Source: Pseudomonas sp. B33.4 (GTDB lineage Bacteria > Pseudomonadota > Gammaproteobacteria > Pseudomonadales > Pseudomonadaceae). From it: a stretch of 64,000 bases of DNA. Shown here in pieces: positions 43,409 through 54,400 of this stretch. Below the pieces are notes generated by a model. The model made no database searches, was not told the origin of the DNA, and saw only the letters and a program-made list of their open reading frames with translations. Made by a program: the position numbers and the translations under genes. The stretch covers positions 3,153,001 to 3,217,000 of the forward strand of contig NZ_CP140706.1 in NCBI RefSeq assembly GCF_034555375.1. Reading direction: 5' to 3'. How positions within the stretch are numbered: position 1 is the stretch's first letter; each line of letters begins with the position of its first letter.

Positions 43409-45609
43409 GGCTGGAAACCGAATCTCCTCGCCCCACTCGATACGCAGACAACCGACCAGAAAAAGAAGGCGCAGAACCTGGACAGGAAGGTGGGGCACAA
43501 GCCGCGCTGATCGACACAGGCTTGCTGTGCCTGGCCATGCTCGCCCGATACCACCTTGTGGCAGTCGACGTTGACCAACTGGCGCATGAGTTTTGCCTGG
43601 ATGGTCGCGCTTTCGGCACGACCGAGGTGTTGTTGGCGGCAAAGAAACTCGACCTGCGTGCCCGTAAGTCGAACACGCGCGTTGATCGTCTGGCGACGAC
43701 TCCGTTACCGGCCATGGCGCGCGACCATCAGGGAAACTTTTTCATCATCGCGCGCCATGATGCTGACAAGGTATTGATTCAGGATCCACGCCAGACCAGC
43801 CCCGTCGAGCTGACAGTGCAAGCGTTGCGTGAGCGCTGGTCTGGCGAGTTGATCCTGATTGCTTCACGCGCCTCGATCAGTGGCGACTTGGCAAAGTTCG
43901 ACTTCAGCTGGTTCATACCGGCAGTGGTCAAGTATCGCAGGTTGTTGCTTGAGGTATTTGTCGTGTCGTTTGTGCTCCAGCTCTTTGCGCTGGTCACTCC
44001 GCTGTTCTTTCAGGTCGTGATGGACAAGGTGCTGGTGCATCGCAGTTTCACCACACTGGACGTGATCGCTGCCGGGTTGCTGGTGGTAGTCATCTTCGAG
44101 GTGCTGCTCAACGGCCTGCGCAGCTATGTGTTTGCCCATACTTCCAGTCGCATTGATGTCGAGCTGGGCGCACGCTTGTTTCGCCACTTGTTAAACCTGC
44201 CGCTGGCTTATTTTCGCGCGCGTCAGGTAGGTGACTCTGTTGCGCGGGTTCGAGAACTGGAAAATATTCGCTCCTTTCTCACCGGCAACTCCATCACGGT
44301 GGTACTGGATCTGTTTTTCTCCATCTTGTTTCTTGCCGTCATGGCTTACTACAGCGTCTGGCTGACGTTGATCGTGGTGGTATCACTGCCTTGTTATTTC
44401 TTGCTATCTCTAGGATTCACTCCGGCTCTACGCGCCCGACTGAATGAAAAATTCAACCGTGGCGCGCAGAATCAGTCATTCCTTGTCGAGACCATCAGCG
44501 GTGTTGAGACGCTTAAGGCAAGCGCCGTCGAACCTCAATGGATACGCAAGTGGGACAACCAGTTGGCCGCTTACGTCAAGGCCGGGTTCCGGACTACCGC
44601 GATTGGCACAGTGGCCAATGGCGGGGTCACCCTGATCAGTAAGCTGGTCACCGTGGCCACCATGTGGCTGGGGGCAAAACTTGTCATCGATGGCCAACTG
44701 ACGGTCGGGCAGCTCATCGCTTTCAACATGCTTTCCGGGAATGTCGCTGGCCCTGTCATGCGATTGGCCCAACTGTGGACTGAGTTTCAGCAGGTGGGCA
44801 TTTCTATGCAACGCCTGGGCGATATCCTCAACACCCGCACGGAGGTGCACACCCCCCGGCCCGCATTACCGCCGGTGAACGGCACCATATTGTTCGACAA
44901 GGTCGAGTTTCGCTATCGGCCCGGCGCGCAACCGGCATTGCGCGGGGTGAGTCTGGCCATATCAGCCGGTGAAACCGTCGGCATCGTCGGGCGCTCGGGT
45001 TCAGGGAAAAGTACCCTGACCAAACTGGTGCAGCGCTTGTACCAGCCAGAGCAGGGTCGGATCCTGGTCGACGGTGTGGATATTTCAACCATCGATGCGA
45101 GTTCACTGCGCCGCCAGATCGGTGTGGTCCTTCAGGAGAACATTCTGTTCAACCGAAGCATTCGCGACAACATTGCGCTGAACGACCCCGGTACCCCTCT
45201 GCAACAGGTCATGGCGGCTGCGCGGCTGGCCGGAGCCCATGAGTTCATTGCTCAGTTGCCCGAAGGCTACGACACGATGGTGGGCGAACAGGGATCCACG
45301 CTGTCGGGAGGACAACGGCAGCGTATCGCCATTGCGCGGGCATTACTGACCAACCCTCGTATCCTGATTTTTGATGAAGCGACCAGTGCGCTGGATTATG
45401 AGTCCGAACGCATCATTCAGAACAACATGCGCCAGATCAGTCACGGCAGAAGCGTACTGGTCATCGCCCATCGCCTTTCGGCGGTGAAAGATGCCGACCG
45501 TATCGTGGTCATGGACAGCGGTGACATCGTCGAGCAGGGCACCCATGCTCAATTGATCCAGCTGGAACATGGGCACTACGCGGCGCTTTATCGTATGCAG
45601 CAGGGATAA
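43405..45609 (+). CDS. Type I secretion ABC transporter (HlyB/LapB-like) with inactive C39-like domain
   Basis: 734 residues. N-terminal peptidase-C39-like domain (about 30-155) in which the helix holding the catalytic cysteine reads DTGLLCLAMLARY, like HlyB and lacking the QxxxxxCG motif, so it should bind rather than cleave substrate. Six membrane helices lie at about 170-450. ATPase: Walker A GRSGSGKST (about 529-537), signature LSGGQRQR, Walker B ILIFDEATSALD, H-loop VIAHRLSAV. It exports the RTX protein encoded downstream together with the HlyD partner. Translation is probably coupled to the small upstream ORF. Confidence 0.92.
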   Translation: MRLETESPRPTRYADNRPEKEGAEPGQEGGAQAALIDTGLLCLAMLARYHLVAVDVDQLAHEFCLDGRAFGTTEVLLAAKKLDLRARKSNTRVDRLATTPLPAMARDHQGNFFIIARHDADKVLIQDPRQTSPVELTVQALRERWSGELILIASRASISGDLAKFDFSWFIPAVVKYRRLLLEVFVVSFVLQLFALVTPLFFQVVMDKVLVHRSFTTLDVIAAGLLVVVIFEVLLNGLRSYVFAHTSSRIDVELGARLFRHLLNLPLAYFRARQVGDSVARVRELENIRSFLTGNSITVVLDLFFSILFLAVMAYYSVWLTLIVVVSLPCYFLLSLGFTPALRARLNEKFNRGAQNQSFLVETISGVETLKASAVEPQWIRKWDNQLAAYVKAGFRTTAIGTVANGGVTLISKLVTVATMWLGAKLVIDGQLTVGQLIAFNMLSGNVAGPVMRLAQLWTEFQQVGISMQRLGDILNTRTEVHTPRPALPPVNGTILFDKVEFRYRPGAQPALRGVSLAISAGETVGIVGRSGSGKSTLTKLVQRLYQPEQGRILVDGVDISTIDASSLRRQIGVVLQENILFNRSIRDNIALNDPGTPLQQVMAAARLAGAHEFIAQLPEGYDTMVGEQGSTLSGGQRQRIAIARALLTNPRILIFDEATSALDYESERIIQNNMRQISHGRSVLVIAHRLSAVKDADRIVVMDSGDIVEQGTHAQLIQLEHGHYAALYRMQQG

Positions 45610-45612
45610 CAC

Positions 45613-47037
45613 ATGGACTTGGGGCATACCTTGCGCGCCTGGGGAGATTTGCTCAGGCGCTATAACGTTGTATGGACAACGTCCTGGCGACAGCGCAAAT
45701 CCTGGGAGCGCAAACGGCATGATGCCGAGGAGGCAGAATTTCTGCCCGCCGCGCTGTCCTTGCAGGAAAAGGCGCTGTCACCCGCTCCGAGGGTCGCGAT
45801 GTGGTTACTCATCAGCTTCGCGCTTTTGGCGGTGCTTTGGTCGACATTAGGGCAAGTCGACATTGTTGCGACGGCAGAGGGCAAGATCATTCCGAGTGAA
45901 GGCACGCAGGTGGTGCAGCCGTTCGGGACGGCGACTGTCCAGGCCATTCACGTGCGCGAAGGACAACTTGTGCATGCGGGGGATTTACTGATCGAACTCG
46001 ACGGCACAGTGGCCGGGGCGGAAGCGCAGCGCATCATCAACGAATTACAGACCTGGGCTTTGCAGGTAGGCCGTGCAGAGGCCATGCTCGCCGCCATCAA
46101 CGGCGAACGCATGCCGCTGCTGGCGCCCGCTGAAGTCGATCCGCTTGCGTTCGCCGACGGGCAGCGACTGGCAGAAGCAGAGTTTTCGTCTTTGCAAGCC
46201 AAACTGAGCGGTATCGGGGCGCAACTCTCTGGCCGTCAGGCCGAACTTCAGTCCACGCGCATGCTGGTCAGCAAGTTAGAGAAAACATCACCCATCGCCC
46301 GACAGCGTGCCGAGTCTCTGAAAGTCTTGGTCGCTGAGCAATATGTGGCGCGCAATACCTACCTGGAACGCGAGCGCGAGCGCATTGAACAAGAGGCAGA
46401 ACTGGCGGTGCAACGCAGCCGCCTGAAGGAAATCGAGGCTTCTATCTCGCAAGTCAGGCAACAGGGCGAGACCCTGCGGGCAGATGCCCGACAGACAAAC
46501 CTGGAACGTTTGAATGAAGGCAATCAGCATATCGCCTTGCTACAGCAAGACCTGATCAAGGCGCGGCAGTCCGCCCACCTGACCCGGTTGACTGCACCGG
46601 TATCCGGCTCTGTCCAGCAACTTGCGGTGCGTACATTGGGCGGTGTTGTCACCCCGGCTCAGCCTCTGATGCTGATCGTGCCGGAAGAAACAGTTATCGA
46701 GATCGAGGCTTTTCTGCCGAACAAGGACGTCGGTTTTGTTCAGCCCGGTCAGGACGCCGAGGTCAAGGTCGAGACGTTCCCGTATACCAAGTACGGCGTT
46801 GTTCCAGGCACCGTGATCTCAGTGTCGAGCGATGCAATCAACGACGAAAAACGCGGGCTGATCTATTCCATGCGCATTGCCATGGCGCGCTCGACCATCG
46901 CCGTGAACGGCACGAACATTCGTCTGGCGCCAGGCATGGCGGTGACTGCCGAGATCAAGACGGGAAGACGTCGAGTGATCGAGTACTTCCTGGATCCTCT
47001 GGTCCAGTACGGCAACGAAAGCATTCGCGAGCGTTGA
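45613..47037 (+). CDS. HlyD-family type I secretion membrane fusion protein
   Basis: 474 residues. One membrane helix near residues 62-81 (WLLISFALLAVLWSTLG), then a lipoyl/barrel half (GTQVVQPFGTATVQAIHVREGQ). A long coiled-coil hairpin (about 145-320) is followed by the family C-terminal motif PEETVIEIEAFLPNKDVGFV. AGGGATAAC precedes the ATG 3 bases after the ABC stop. It bridges the inner-membrane ABC protein to an outer-membrane TolC protein, which is not encoded in the window. Confidence 0.92.
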   Translation: MDLGHTLRAWGDLLRRYNVVWTTSWRQRKSWERKRHDAEEAEFLPAALSLQEKALSPAPRVAMWLLISFALLAVLWSTLGQVDIVATAEGKIIPSEGTQVVQPFGTATVQAIHVREGQLVHAGDLLIELDGTVAGAEAQRIINELQTWALQVGRAEAMLAAINGERMPLLAPAEVDPLAFADGQRLAEAEFSSLQAKLSGIGAQLSGRQAELQSTRMLVSKLEKTSPIARQRAESLKVLVAEQYVARNTYLERERERIEQEAELAVQRSRLKEIEASISQVRQQGETLRADARQTNLERLNEGNQHIALLQQDLIKARQSAHLTRLTAPVSGSVQQLAVRTLGGVVTPAQPLMLIVPEETVIEIEAFLPNKDVGFVQPGQDAEVKVETFPYTKYGVVPGTVISVSSDAINDEKRGLIYSMRIAMARSTIAVNGTNIRLAPGMAVTAEIKTGRRRVIEYFLDPLVQYGNESIRER

Positions 47038-47207
47038 AGAAGAACAGTTGGCGGGACGGGGGCGCAGGGTTTGTGCGAGAGAGGCGGAGTTTTTCTCCGA
47101 TCACGGTTCGGTCGTGAGCGGCCCGATCAGTCTCATCTGTATGGGCGTCTCGATCACGAGTGCTGCCATGCTGATGAGCAGACGATGACCTGCACCAGGG
47201 GCGGGAT

Positions 47208-47612
47208 ATGCATAAGTACAGGATTACGGCAGTCGTCTTTTTAACGACGCATATGTTTTGCACCCATGCGTCATCCCGCGAGGTGGAGTGGAGCGGTAAT
47301 GAGTCCATTGCAAGAACTCTGAAAAGTTCGCAGGAGATCGCTCAGCGGTTAGTTGAATTCAATAAAAGCCTGCACAAAAAAGGTTATCCGGGGCAAATAA
47401 CGGTTTGTTCGGATATTTACGATCTGCCCGCAGGCATCGCCAACGGTAATCATAGTTATGGCGCTGTCTGCAGCTATGAAGCCAGCGGCGCGAATAAACA
47501 AGTATTTGTCTGCAATGATGTAATGGTCGGCCATTTTTTACTGCTGGATGCGTTTGAAGATTCAGATCAATGGAAGTTGAAAACTATTTATGAAAATTGT
47601 TACGGCGGCTGA
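47208..47612 (+). CDS. Small exported hypothetical protein in the type I secretion locus
   Basis: 134 residues with a signal peptide (MHKYRITAVVFLTTHMFCTHA). The mature part has four cysteines (ITVCSDIYD, GAVCSYEA, VFVCNDVM, YENCYGG), probably disulfide-bonded in the periplasm. The gene is more AT-rich than its neighbours. It lies between hlyD and the RTX gene, a place sometimes used for a periplasmic protease or an accessory factor, but no LapG-like catalytic motif is visible. Function unknown. Confidence 0.6.
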   Translation: MHKYRITAVVFLTTHMFCTHASSREVEWSGNESIARTLKSSQEIAQRLVEFNKSLHKKGYPGQITVCSDIYDLPAGIANGNHSYGAVCSYEASGANKQVFVCNDVMVGHFLLLDAFEDSDQWKLKTIYENCYGG

Positions 47613-47664
47613 AACGGCGCGCAGGTAACCATAATTATTTTTTACTGTTCACCAGGAGGTGCCT

Positions 47665-50600
47665 GTGCTCGACAGTCAGCAGTTGCGCGACTTTCTTAAA
47701 AAGTCCGTTTCAAGTTCCGAAATCGGCGGCTCGAACCCTTACGTTTCCTCGGTATCCACCGGCCAGAGCGGGCTGTCATTTGGCTCGCTTCAGAATGATG
47801 TGGGCAATAGCAGCATCGCTAAAACGGCCTTTCGTGGAATCCTCAACGCCGAAGTTGCGCTCGGCGCGCTGACTCAGGCTCAGGCTGACAGCCTTTATTC
47901 AAAGGCCAGCCAGAAAATCATGCTCAACGTCAACGAGACGGCACTGGTTGACCGGGCTTTGTCGGCCCATCGCGATCTTGTCGATGAAGCCGACGCCAAA
48001 CAGCTGGTGCTTATCGAAAAGTATGTAAACGTGGCGCTGGATGCCGCCGCCAACAACCCTAACGGGCCTGGCGGTTTGAACCGAAACGCCCTTGACCTGC
48101 AATTTGTTGCCGAGTTGGCCATGTGGGGGAACCGCACGGGTGGTTTGAACGCCACCGCCGAGTACCTGCTGACGGCTTCGGAGGTCAGTAGAACAAACTA
48201 TGAGTCTTTTTATCTTTCCAATACCGCCCAATTCACCACCACTAATGAAGACTTCGGCCGCTGGCAGGAGCGTGTCGATGAAGCAACGCTTTCCGGGTTC
48301 TTGAAAGTAGCCATGGATGCTGCAAACAAAAACCTGATCAATCCGCTAAACCTGCAAACCACCATCGACTATTTCGGCGTAACGTCATCGGCTGTGTCTG
48401 GCGCCATCGATCAAAACGCCCTCAAGGTTTTACTCAAAGACATTACCAGGATTTCAATCGACGACATCAATGGTGTCGAAATTGATGCTGATGGAAATAT
48501 CAAGTTGTCGATTCCGCTGTCGCAGGCAGGTGGTGGCAGCAGCGCTGTTTTATACAAAGGCAGCGGGATCGAAATACAAATAGCCGGGGTCACACTGATC
48601 GATGTGCCGAAAGAGGCAAGCGTGACGGTCGGCAAACAAAATGTGTCTGTCCAGCACAGCTATGGTGACCTGTCGGCTACTTACCGTTTGACCGCGCAAG
48701 GCATGGCTGTCGCCTGGAAAAATGCGAACGGTCTGTCTGTCGAGCAGACCTACGGTTTTGACGGACGACCGGCCAGCACGACCTGGACTCAAAACGGCAA
48801 AACCTTCACGGGGACTGACGCGGGTCTGGCCACTTATCTTTCCCAGACCTCTCAACAAACTATCGGACTGGCAACGGCAACGGCCATGCAGTCCCAACAA
48901 GCGCAAACCAGCCTTGTTTTCAACACACCTGCCGAGGGTGTCGCGATGGCGGCCGATAACGCGTCGTCGTTGAAATATCTTCAGCAGCGCCTGGCGTTGG
49001 CAGCTGTCTCGGACCGTTGGGCCCCCATCGCCCTGAGTGGCACGATTCCCTCGTCACTGATATTGGCATCCAGTCTGGCGGCGGCCGTTCAGCAAGCGAT
49101 AACCGCTCAGCAACGCTGGAACACCCGGCCACCCTCGTTGTTCAACGTACAAGTCTTGAGTTATGGCAACGAGCCTCTGGTGCACAGTTTACCGCTGGTA
49201 TTGGATCTGACCGGCAATGGCATCCAGTTGATTGCGCCTTCGCAAAGCAACGCGGTGTTTGACCATAACGCCGATGGCAGCAAAAGTGCGGTGGGTTGGG
49301 TAGGGGCCGAGAACGGCATCCTGGTGTTCGATAGCAACGGCAACGGCACTGTCGACAGTTCTGCCGAATGGTTCGGTGAGTCCTTTGCTGCGCCAGGCCA
49401 AACCGCCCAGGCCGGTCAGAACGGCTTCTCTGCTCTGGCGACACTGACTCAGGCGGGAAGCGCTGTATTTTCACGCGAGACCGCGCTGATCGATCCCCGG
49501 ACCGGTGCCAGTTACTTCGATAGTGTCCAGGTCTGGGTAGACGCCGACCAGAACGGCATTGCGTCGCGCGGCGAACTGAAGACTTTGGCGGCTTTGGGAA
49601 TTGCCTCCATTGATCTGCATTCGATCCATGATGGTCGGCAAGTGGCTGGCGGACTGATCGATTCGACAGCCCGGTTCACACTCGCCGACGGAACTCGCCG
49701 CGAAGTGGCGGATGTCGGCTTGAGCGAACAGCTTGCCAACAGCGCCACTAGCTCCGGACCTGTCAGTCCTGGCACCCTGGTATTTGCTGATTACGCGGCA
49801 AAAGGCTATGCCGCAATGGCGGCGGGCCAAGCACGCGGCGTAAATGCCGCGCTGGCAGCCAGGGTTCCGAATTTCTCGGCACAGATTGCAACATTGCAAA
49901 ACTGGATGAACACGGCGCGCTCGCACACGTATCAGGGCTATCCCAACCCCTTGCTGACGGTGAAAGACCCCACGCTGATTACTTCGCATGCCGGGGAGAA
50001 CCCGGCAGTGCAGCGTGGCAGCAGTGCCGGGAAAGATGTGATGGCGCTGATGCAATCGGGTTCGTCTTACTACAATGCGGTCGTTACCACTTTGCAGTCT
50101 GTCGATGCCGGGGCGACGGCACTCGCCAATGCCCAGAGCGCGGCTCTGGTCGCCAATGCGCTTTCCACGCCTGCATATCGTGCAGCGGCGCTGGCAAGTG
50201 CGGCATCGGCTGCGGCGTCCTGGGGTGCCGCCGCGACGTCTTATCTGGGTACCGCTGCGGCCTGGGCTACGTATGCCGCGCAACTGGAATACTTGCGTGC
50301 GGAATTGAATGTGCTGGTGCCGATCAACACGTCTTACACGGGGCATCTGGCGGGCGGCTATACCTTTTTCTCCCCCCAGGATGCCGGTTTCGCTGCGGAC
50401 ACCTTTGCCGCTTATACCGGTGTTCTGCAATTGTTCCGCGACTTGAAAGTCGGAATCGATGCGTCCTTGGGGGCTTTTGCACAGTCGGCGGGTTATGCCA
50501 AAGCCTATGCAGGCGTCAGCGGCAGTACGGTCGCGGTGGGCAACGCGTACAACCTGATCCTGGCAGGCCAAGGCGCTCAGCAGTTTCAACTCAACAGTGG

Positions 50601-51417
50601 CGTCGACAATGTTTTGCTCAGCCTGGCCTCCGGCCAAGTGACTCTGCAAGGCTTTCAAGCGGGCAGTGCCGGTGACCAGATTCAACTTCTCGGTTTGGGC
50701 GACGGCGCAAAAATCACCAGCCTTTCGACGGGGGTACGCGTCAGTACAGCGGACGGCCAGCGCTATGCCGACCTGCTCGGCGTGAACGCTGCCGAATTGA
50801 ATCTGTATGCCAATTTCAGTGGTGTTCGTGCCATGTCGTTTGCCGAATTCAATCAGGCCGGGGTTCGAAGCCTGAGAGCCAACGGCTTGTTCGACGGCCA
50901 GGTCCATGTGAACGAAATTACCGCGTCAAACTACGGTGATACGTTGATTGGTGGTGATTGGGCTTCGGTTCTGCGAGGTGGAAGCGGTAACGACACCTTT
51001 GTGATCACCGGCGCAGGTTACTGGCTGGATGGTAATACGGGCACGGACTCCGTCAGCTATGCCGAAGCGAACGGTGCGATAAGCGTAAACCTGTCGACCG
51101 GCAGCGATAGTCTTGGCAGCACGCTTTACAGCATTGAGAACATTACCGGGTCGGCCTGGCGCGACACATTGACCGGCAGCACGGTCAATAATGTCCTGAT
51201 CGGGGGCCGGGGCAACGATCGCCTGGTCGGTGCAGGCGGGAATGACAGGTACCTCTTTGATCGAGGCGACGGTCAGGACTCACTGCTTAACGGGGTATCA
51301 GCCAATGCGGGGCCCAGCTCCACTTTAGCGTTGCAGGCCGGTATCAAGGCGAGCGATCTGTGGCTAGCGCGGGAAGGAAACAATCTGGTTCTCTCGGTAC
51401 TGGGTACTCATGATTAG
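47665..51417 (+). CDS. Giant RTX-type secreted protein, N-terminal half (ends at in-frame amber)
   Basis: 1,250 residues from GTG 47665; AGGAGG lies 5 bases upstream of it, and the earlier GTG at 47659 overlaps that site. The N-terminal 500 residues are not recognised. Then come the PLVLDLTGNGIQ motif (about 510) and EF-hand-like DSNGNGTVD and DADQNGIAS, usual in hemolysin/adenylate-cyclase-type large RTX proteins. An Ala-rich helical region follows, and RTX repeats (GGSGNDTF about 1105, GGRGNDRL about 1181) end the open frame. The frame stops at TAG 51415-51417, yet reads on without a stop to 55398. Since type I signals are C-terminal, this half alone should not be exported. Confidence 0.82.
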   Translation: MLDSQQLRDFLKKSVSSSEIGGSNPYVSSVSTGQSGLSFGSLQNDVGNSSIAKTAFRGILNAEVALGALTQAQADSLYSKASQKIMLNVNETALVDRALSAHRDLVDEADAKQLVLIEKYVNVALDAAANNPNGPGGLNRNALDLQFVAELAMWGNRTGGLNATAEYLLTASEVSRTNYESFYLSNTAQFTTTNEDFGRWQERVDEATLSGFLKVAMDAANKNLINPLNLQTTIDYFGVTSSAVSGAIDQNALKVLLKDITRISIDDINGVEIDADGNIKLSIPLSQAGGGSSAVLYKGSGIEIQIAGVTLIDVPKEASVTVGKQNVSVQHSYGDLSATYRLTAQGMAVAWKNANGLSVEQTYGFDGRPASTTWTQNGKTFTGTDAGLATYLSQTSQQTIGLATATAMQSQQAQTSLVFNTPAEGVAMAADNASSLKYLQQRLALAAVSDRWAPIALSGTIPSSLILASSLAAAVQQAITAQQRWNTRPPSLFNVQVLSYGNEPLVHSLPLVLDLTGNGIQLIAPSQSNAVFDHNADGSKSAVGWVGAENGILVFDSNGNGTVDSSAEWFGESFAAPGQTAQAGQNGFSALATLTQAGSAVFSRETALIDPRTGASYFDSVQVWVDADQNGIASRGELKTLAALGIASIDLHSIHDGRQVAGGLIDSTARFTLADGTRREVADVGLSEQLANSATSSGPVSPGTLVFADYAAKGYAAMAAGQARGVNAALAARVPNFSAQIATLQNWMNTARSHTYQGYPNPLLTVKDPTLITSHAGENPAVQRGSSAGKDVMALMQSGSSYYNAVVTTLQSVDAGATALANAQSAALVANALSTPAYRAAALASAASAAASWGAAATSYLGTAAAWATYAAQLEYLRAELNVLVPINTSYTGHLAGGYTFFSPQDAGFAADTFAAYTGVLQLFRDLKVGIDASLGAFAQSAGYAKAYAGVSGSTVAVGNAYNLILAGQGAQQFQLNSGVDNVLLSLASGQVTLQGFQAGSAGDQIQLLGLGDGAKITSLSTGVRVSTADGQRYADLLGVNAAELNLYANFSGVRAMSFAEFNQAGVRSLRANGLFDGQVHVNEITASNYGDTLIGGDWASVLRGGSGNDTFVITGAGYWLDGNTGTDSVSYAEANGAISVNLSTGSDSLGSTLYSIENITGSAWRDTLTGSTVNNVLIGGRGNDRLVGAGGNDRYLFDRGDGQDSLLNGVSANAGPSSTLALQAGIKASDLWLAREGNNLVLSVLGTHD
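51415..51417 (+). other. In-frame amber codon splitting the RTX gene
   Basis: The codons around it read VLGTHD-TAG-VSIQDWF. The equivalent site in later repeats of the same protein reads [14 protein letters not shown] and [14 protein letters not shown], and the family motif is commonly GTDDQVTIQDWF. A glutamine codon CAG changed by one C-to-T step would explain the TAG. The same frame continues open for 1,326 codons. Confidence 0.85.
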
Positions 51418-54400
51418 GTTTCCATTCAGGACTGGTTCGTTGCCGACTATCGAAAACTGGCGTCGATCGAACTGAGCAATGGCCTGAAATTGAGCCGGGA
51501 GGCGGCGGAACTTGCTGTCGCAACGACAGCGGCGTGGCAACAGACCAACCCCGGGTTTGATCCAATGGATCCGGCGACCATTGCGCAGGCGCCCTCATTG
51601 GCGGCTTATTTCAGCACCGTAGTCGATGTGCCCTTGGTGCCCTCAGTGACTGGCGTGGCGCTGGAGACACGACGTCTTTACGAGTCAGGCAGCGTTCTTC
51701 AAGGCGCGACCCTGGCCAACGCCGCAGTCAATCAGTCGGCCTCGGCGGTGACCGCTTTGAACAACGCCAACGCGTCTGTCCGCGCATTGTCCGCTCAGGT
51801 GTCCTCGTTTTATCTGAATCCGGGCCTCAACAGTTATCGCTATCGAACGAACAGCGACGCCGAGACTTATGTCATCTCAACGGCCAATAATTTTGACTCA
51901 ACCAATCCGTTGCAGGGACGTCCCGATTATGTGACGAGCTATGAACGGATAACCGCGCTCAATCCCGATGCTTTTTATATCCAGCAAACCATTGAAGTGT
52001 CCTCTCCGCAGTCGGTTACTGTCCCTGCCAGTCGCCTCGAACGAGGTGTTGGTGTGGTCAGTGCCTCTATAGCGGATCTGGGTTTGATCACTAGTTCCCT
52101 TTCAGCGACTACAACCGCCGGGCAGGCTGCGGCCTCGTCCGCCACCGCTCGACAATTCGCCTTGGGCCAGGCCATTGGGGCCAATAACGCACGCGATCAA
52201 AAAAGCATTCAGTCTGCCCGATCCGCGGCCGCAGCCTTTGAACAAGGCTTTGCCAACGCGATTTCGCTTTATCAGAACGCACTCTCGCAATTGTCTGTTG
52301 CAGCAGAAGCGGTGACCCGCAATCGCGATCGGTTGGGCAGTGTTTTGCCCGCCAACCGCTCGGTGACGACTCAACGATTTGTTCCAACCAACGTCTTCAA
52401 ACCAAGCGAGGGCGTATGGGTCGATGTGGTGCAAACCGTACGTTATGACTGGGCTTCCGAGGTTGACAGAAATAAAGCGGCATCGATCCTGATTGCACAG
52501 GCTAACGCGCAAAATGCGTACGCCGCAGCGGCGGCCAGTCTGCAGGCCTTGCCGGCGGCTGTGGGGGCAATGCTTGGGTATGCCACTGCACAATTCGTGT
52601 CCGGGGTGAATGCCGCAGCGGTGGCCAGTGGCTCCGGTGGCCTGCTGGTGTCCGCAGCAGGCGCGGGGCACGTGCTGACGGGCGGAGCAGGGCGTGACAC
52701 CTTTGTGTTCACCGACCTGCCAGGTGCAACGGGCCATCGAGTGAACAATTTCCAGGTCGGACTGTCGGGTGATCGACTCTTGCTGACACCCGGTTCTCAA
52801 ACCCTTTATGTGGATGAAGATACCTCCGCGCAGACACGGTTGTCGTTCAGGCCAGGGGTGACACTGCTGACGCTGAGTGGTGTAGCCGTCAACAGTCTTT
52901 CTCTTTATGACAACCTTCTGGGTGTCAATACGGTGGATTTTTCAGGATTGATGCATGGCGTTGGTGTGAAGCTCGACTCGCTCACGCCGAGAGACTTTGA
53001 TGGATTCACGCATGTGCAAAATATGTTCGGCAGCGCATTTGCCGACCAGTTGACGGGTGACAGCCAGGACAACCAGATCAGTGGCGGCGACGGCAACGAC
53101 CGCATCAGCGGAGGTGCTGGCAACAATATCCTTAGCGGCGGTGCGGGCGTTGATACGCTGGACTATCGAACCGTGTCATCGGCCGTCGCCGTCAATCTGG
53201 CTTCGGGGACCGCACGTAACGGTGAAGGCGCAACGGACACCCTGAGTGGTTTTGAAAATGTCATTGGCTCTTCCTACTCCGACACGCTCACCGGTGACGC
53301 CGGTGCGAACGAACTGACTGGCGCGCAGGGAGATGACCGCCTGGAAGGAGGGGCAGGCAATGACACCCTGGCGGGTAACGAAGGCAATGATGTCCTGGTG
53401 GGAGGAAGCGGCAACGACCTCTACCGGTTCGGGCGTGGCGATGGCCATGACCGCATCGTGGAAAGTGACGCGACGGCTGGCAATCGCGATATCGTCCAGT
53501 TCGCGGCCAATATCATTGCCGAACAACTCTGGTTGCAACGAGTCAGCAATGATCTGCGGATGAGCATCATCGGGACCGATGATTACGTTGTCGTGGAAAA
53601 CTGGTTTTTGGGCACGCAGTATCGAGTTGAAGAGTTCAAGACTGCCGACGGCAAAACGCTGACGGCGGCAGGGGTGCAGAAAATGGTCGAGGTGATGGCA
53701 GCATTGCCGTCGCCGGCTGTCGGGCAACTCAGCCTTCCCGCCACGCTCGCGACCGCATTGGCTGCAGCCTTCCAAGAAAACTGGACGGCGCCGAAAGTGC
53801 CGGGAATTACCAAAGAAGGGACCTCCGCAAACGATACCCTTGAGGGAAGTGCGGGAGACGATGTGTTGTTGGGCAAGGCCGGCGATGATTTATTGAACGG
53901 TTACGCGGGTGACGACACGCTCGACGGTGGCGCCGGCAACGACACGCTGAACGGCGGCTCAGGCGCAAACATCCTGATCGGCGGCGCTGGCAACGACATC
54001 TACATCGTCTCCAGCGCTGAAGATTCGGTGATTGAAACGGTGGATGGCGGCTCCGACGCGATCAAGTCCTCAGTGAGTTTTGTCCTCCCTGAATATGTCG
54101 AGTTACTGACCCTGACAGGTACCGATGCGATCAACGGAACTGGCAACGACAGCAACAACGTTCTCTTCGGTAACGCTGCTGGCAATACACTGCGAGGCGA
54201 AGGTGGCCTCGATATATTGAATGGTTTTGAGGGCGACGATCTGCTGGTTGGCGGCGCAGGCAATGATCGTTACGTCATTGCACGCGGAAACGGCAAGGAT
54301 CGTATTGTGGAAAACGATCCGAACGAGAACCTCGACACGGTCGCGTTCACCAATTCAGTGTTGGCCAATCAGCTCTGGTTCAGACGTACAGGCGATGATC

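Noticed and set aside
43405..43900. Active C39 peptidase that could process a leader peptide
   Set aside because: The catalytic cysteine motif is absent; the domain is of the inactive HlyB type used for RTX secretion.
49471..50907. 478-codon minus-strand open frame
   Set aside because: Antisense to the RTX gene; no domain and no ribosome binding site.
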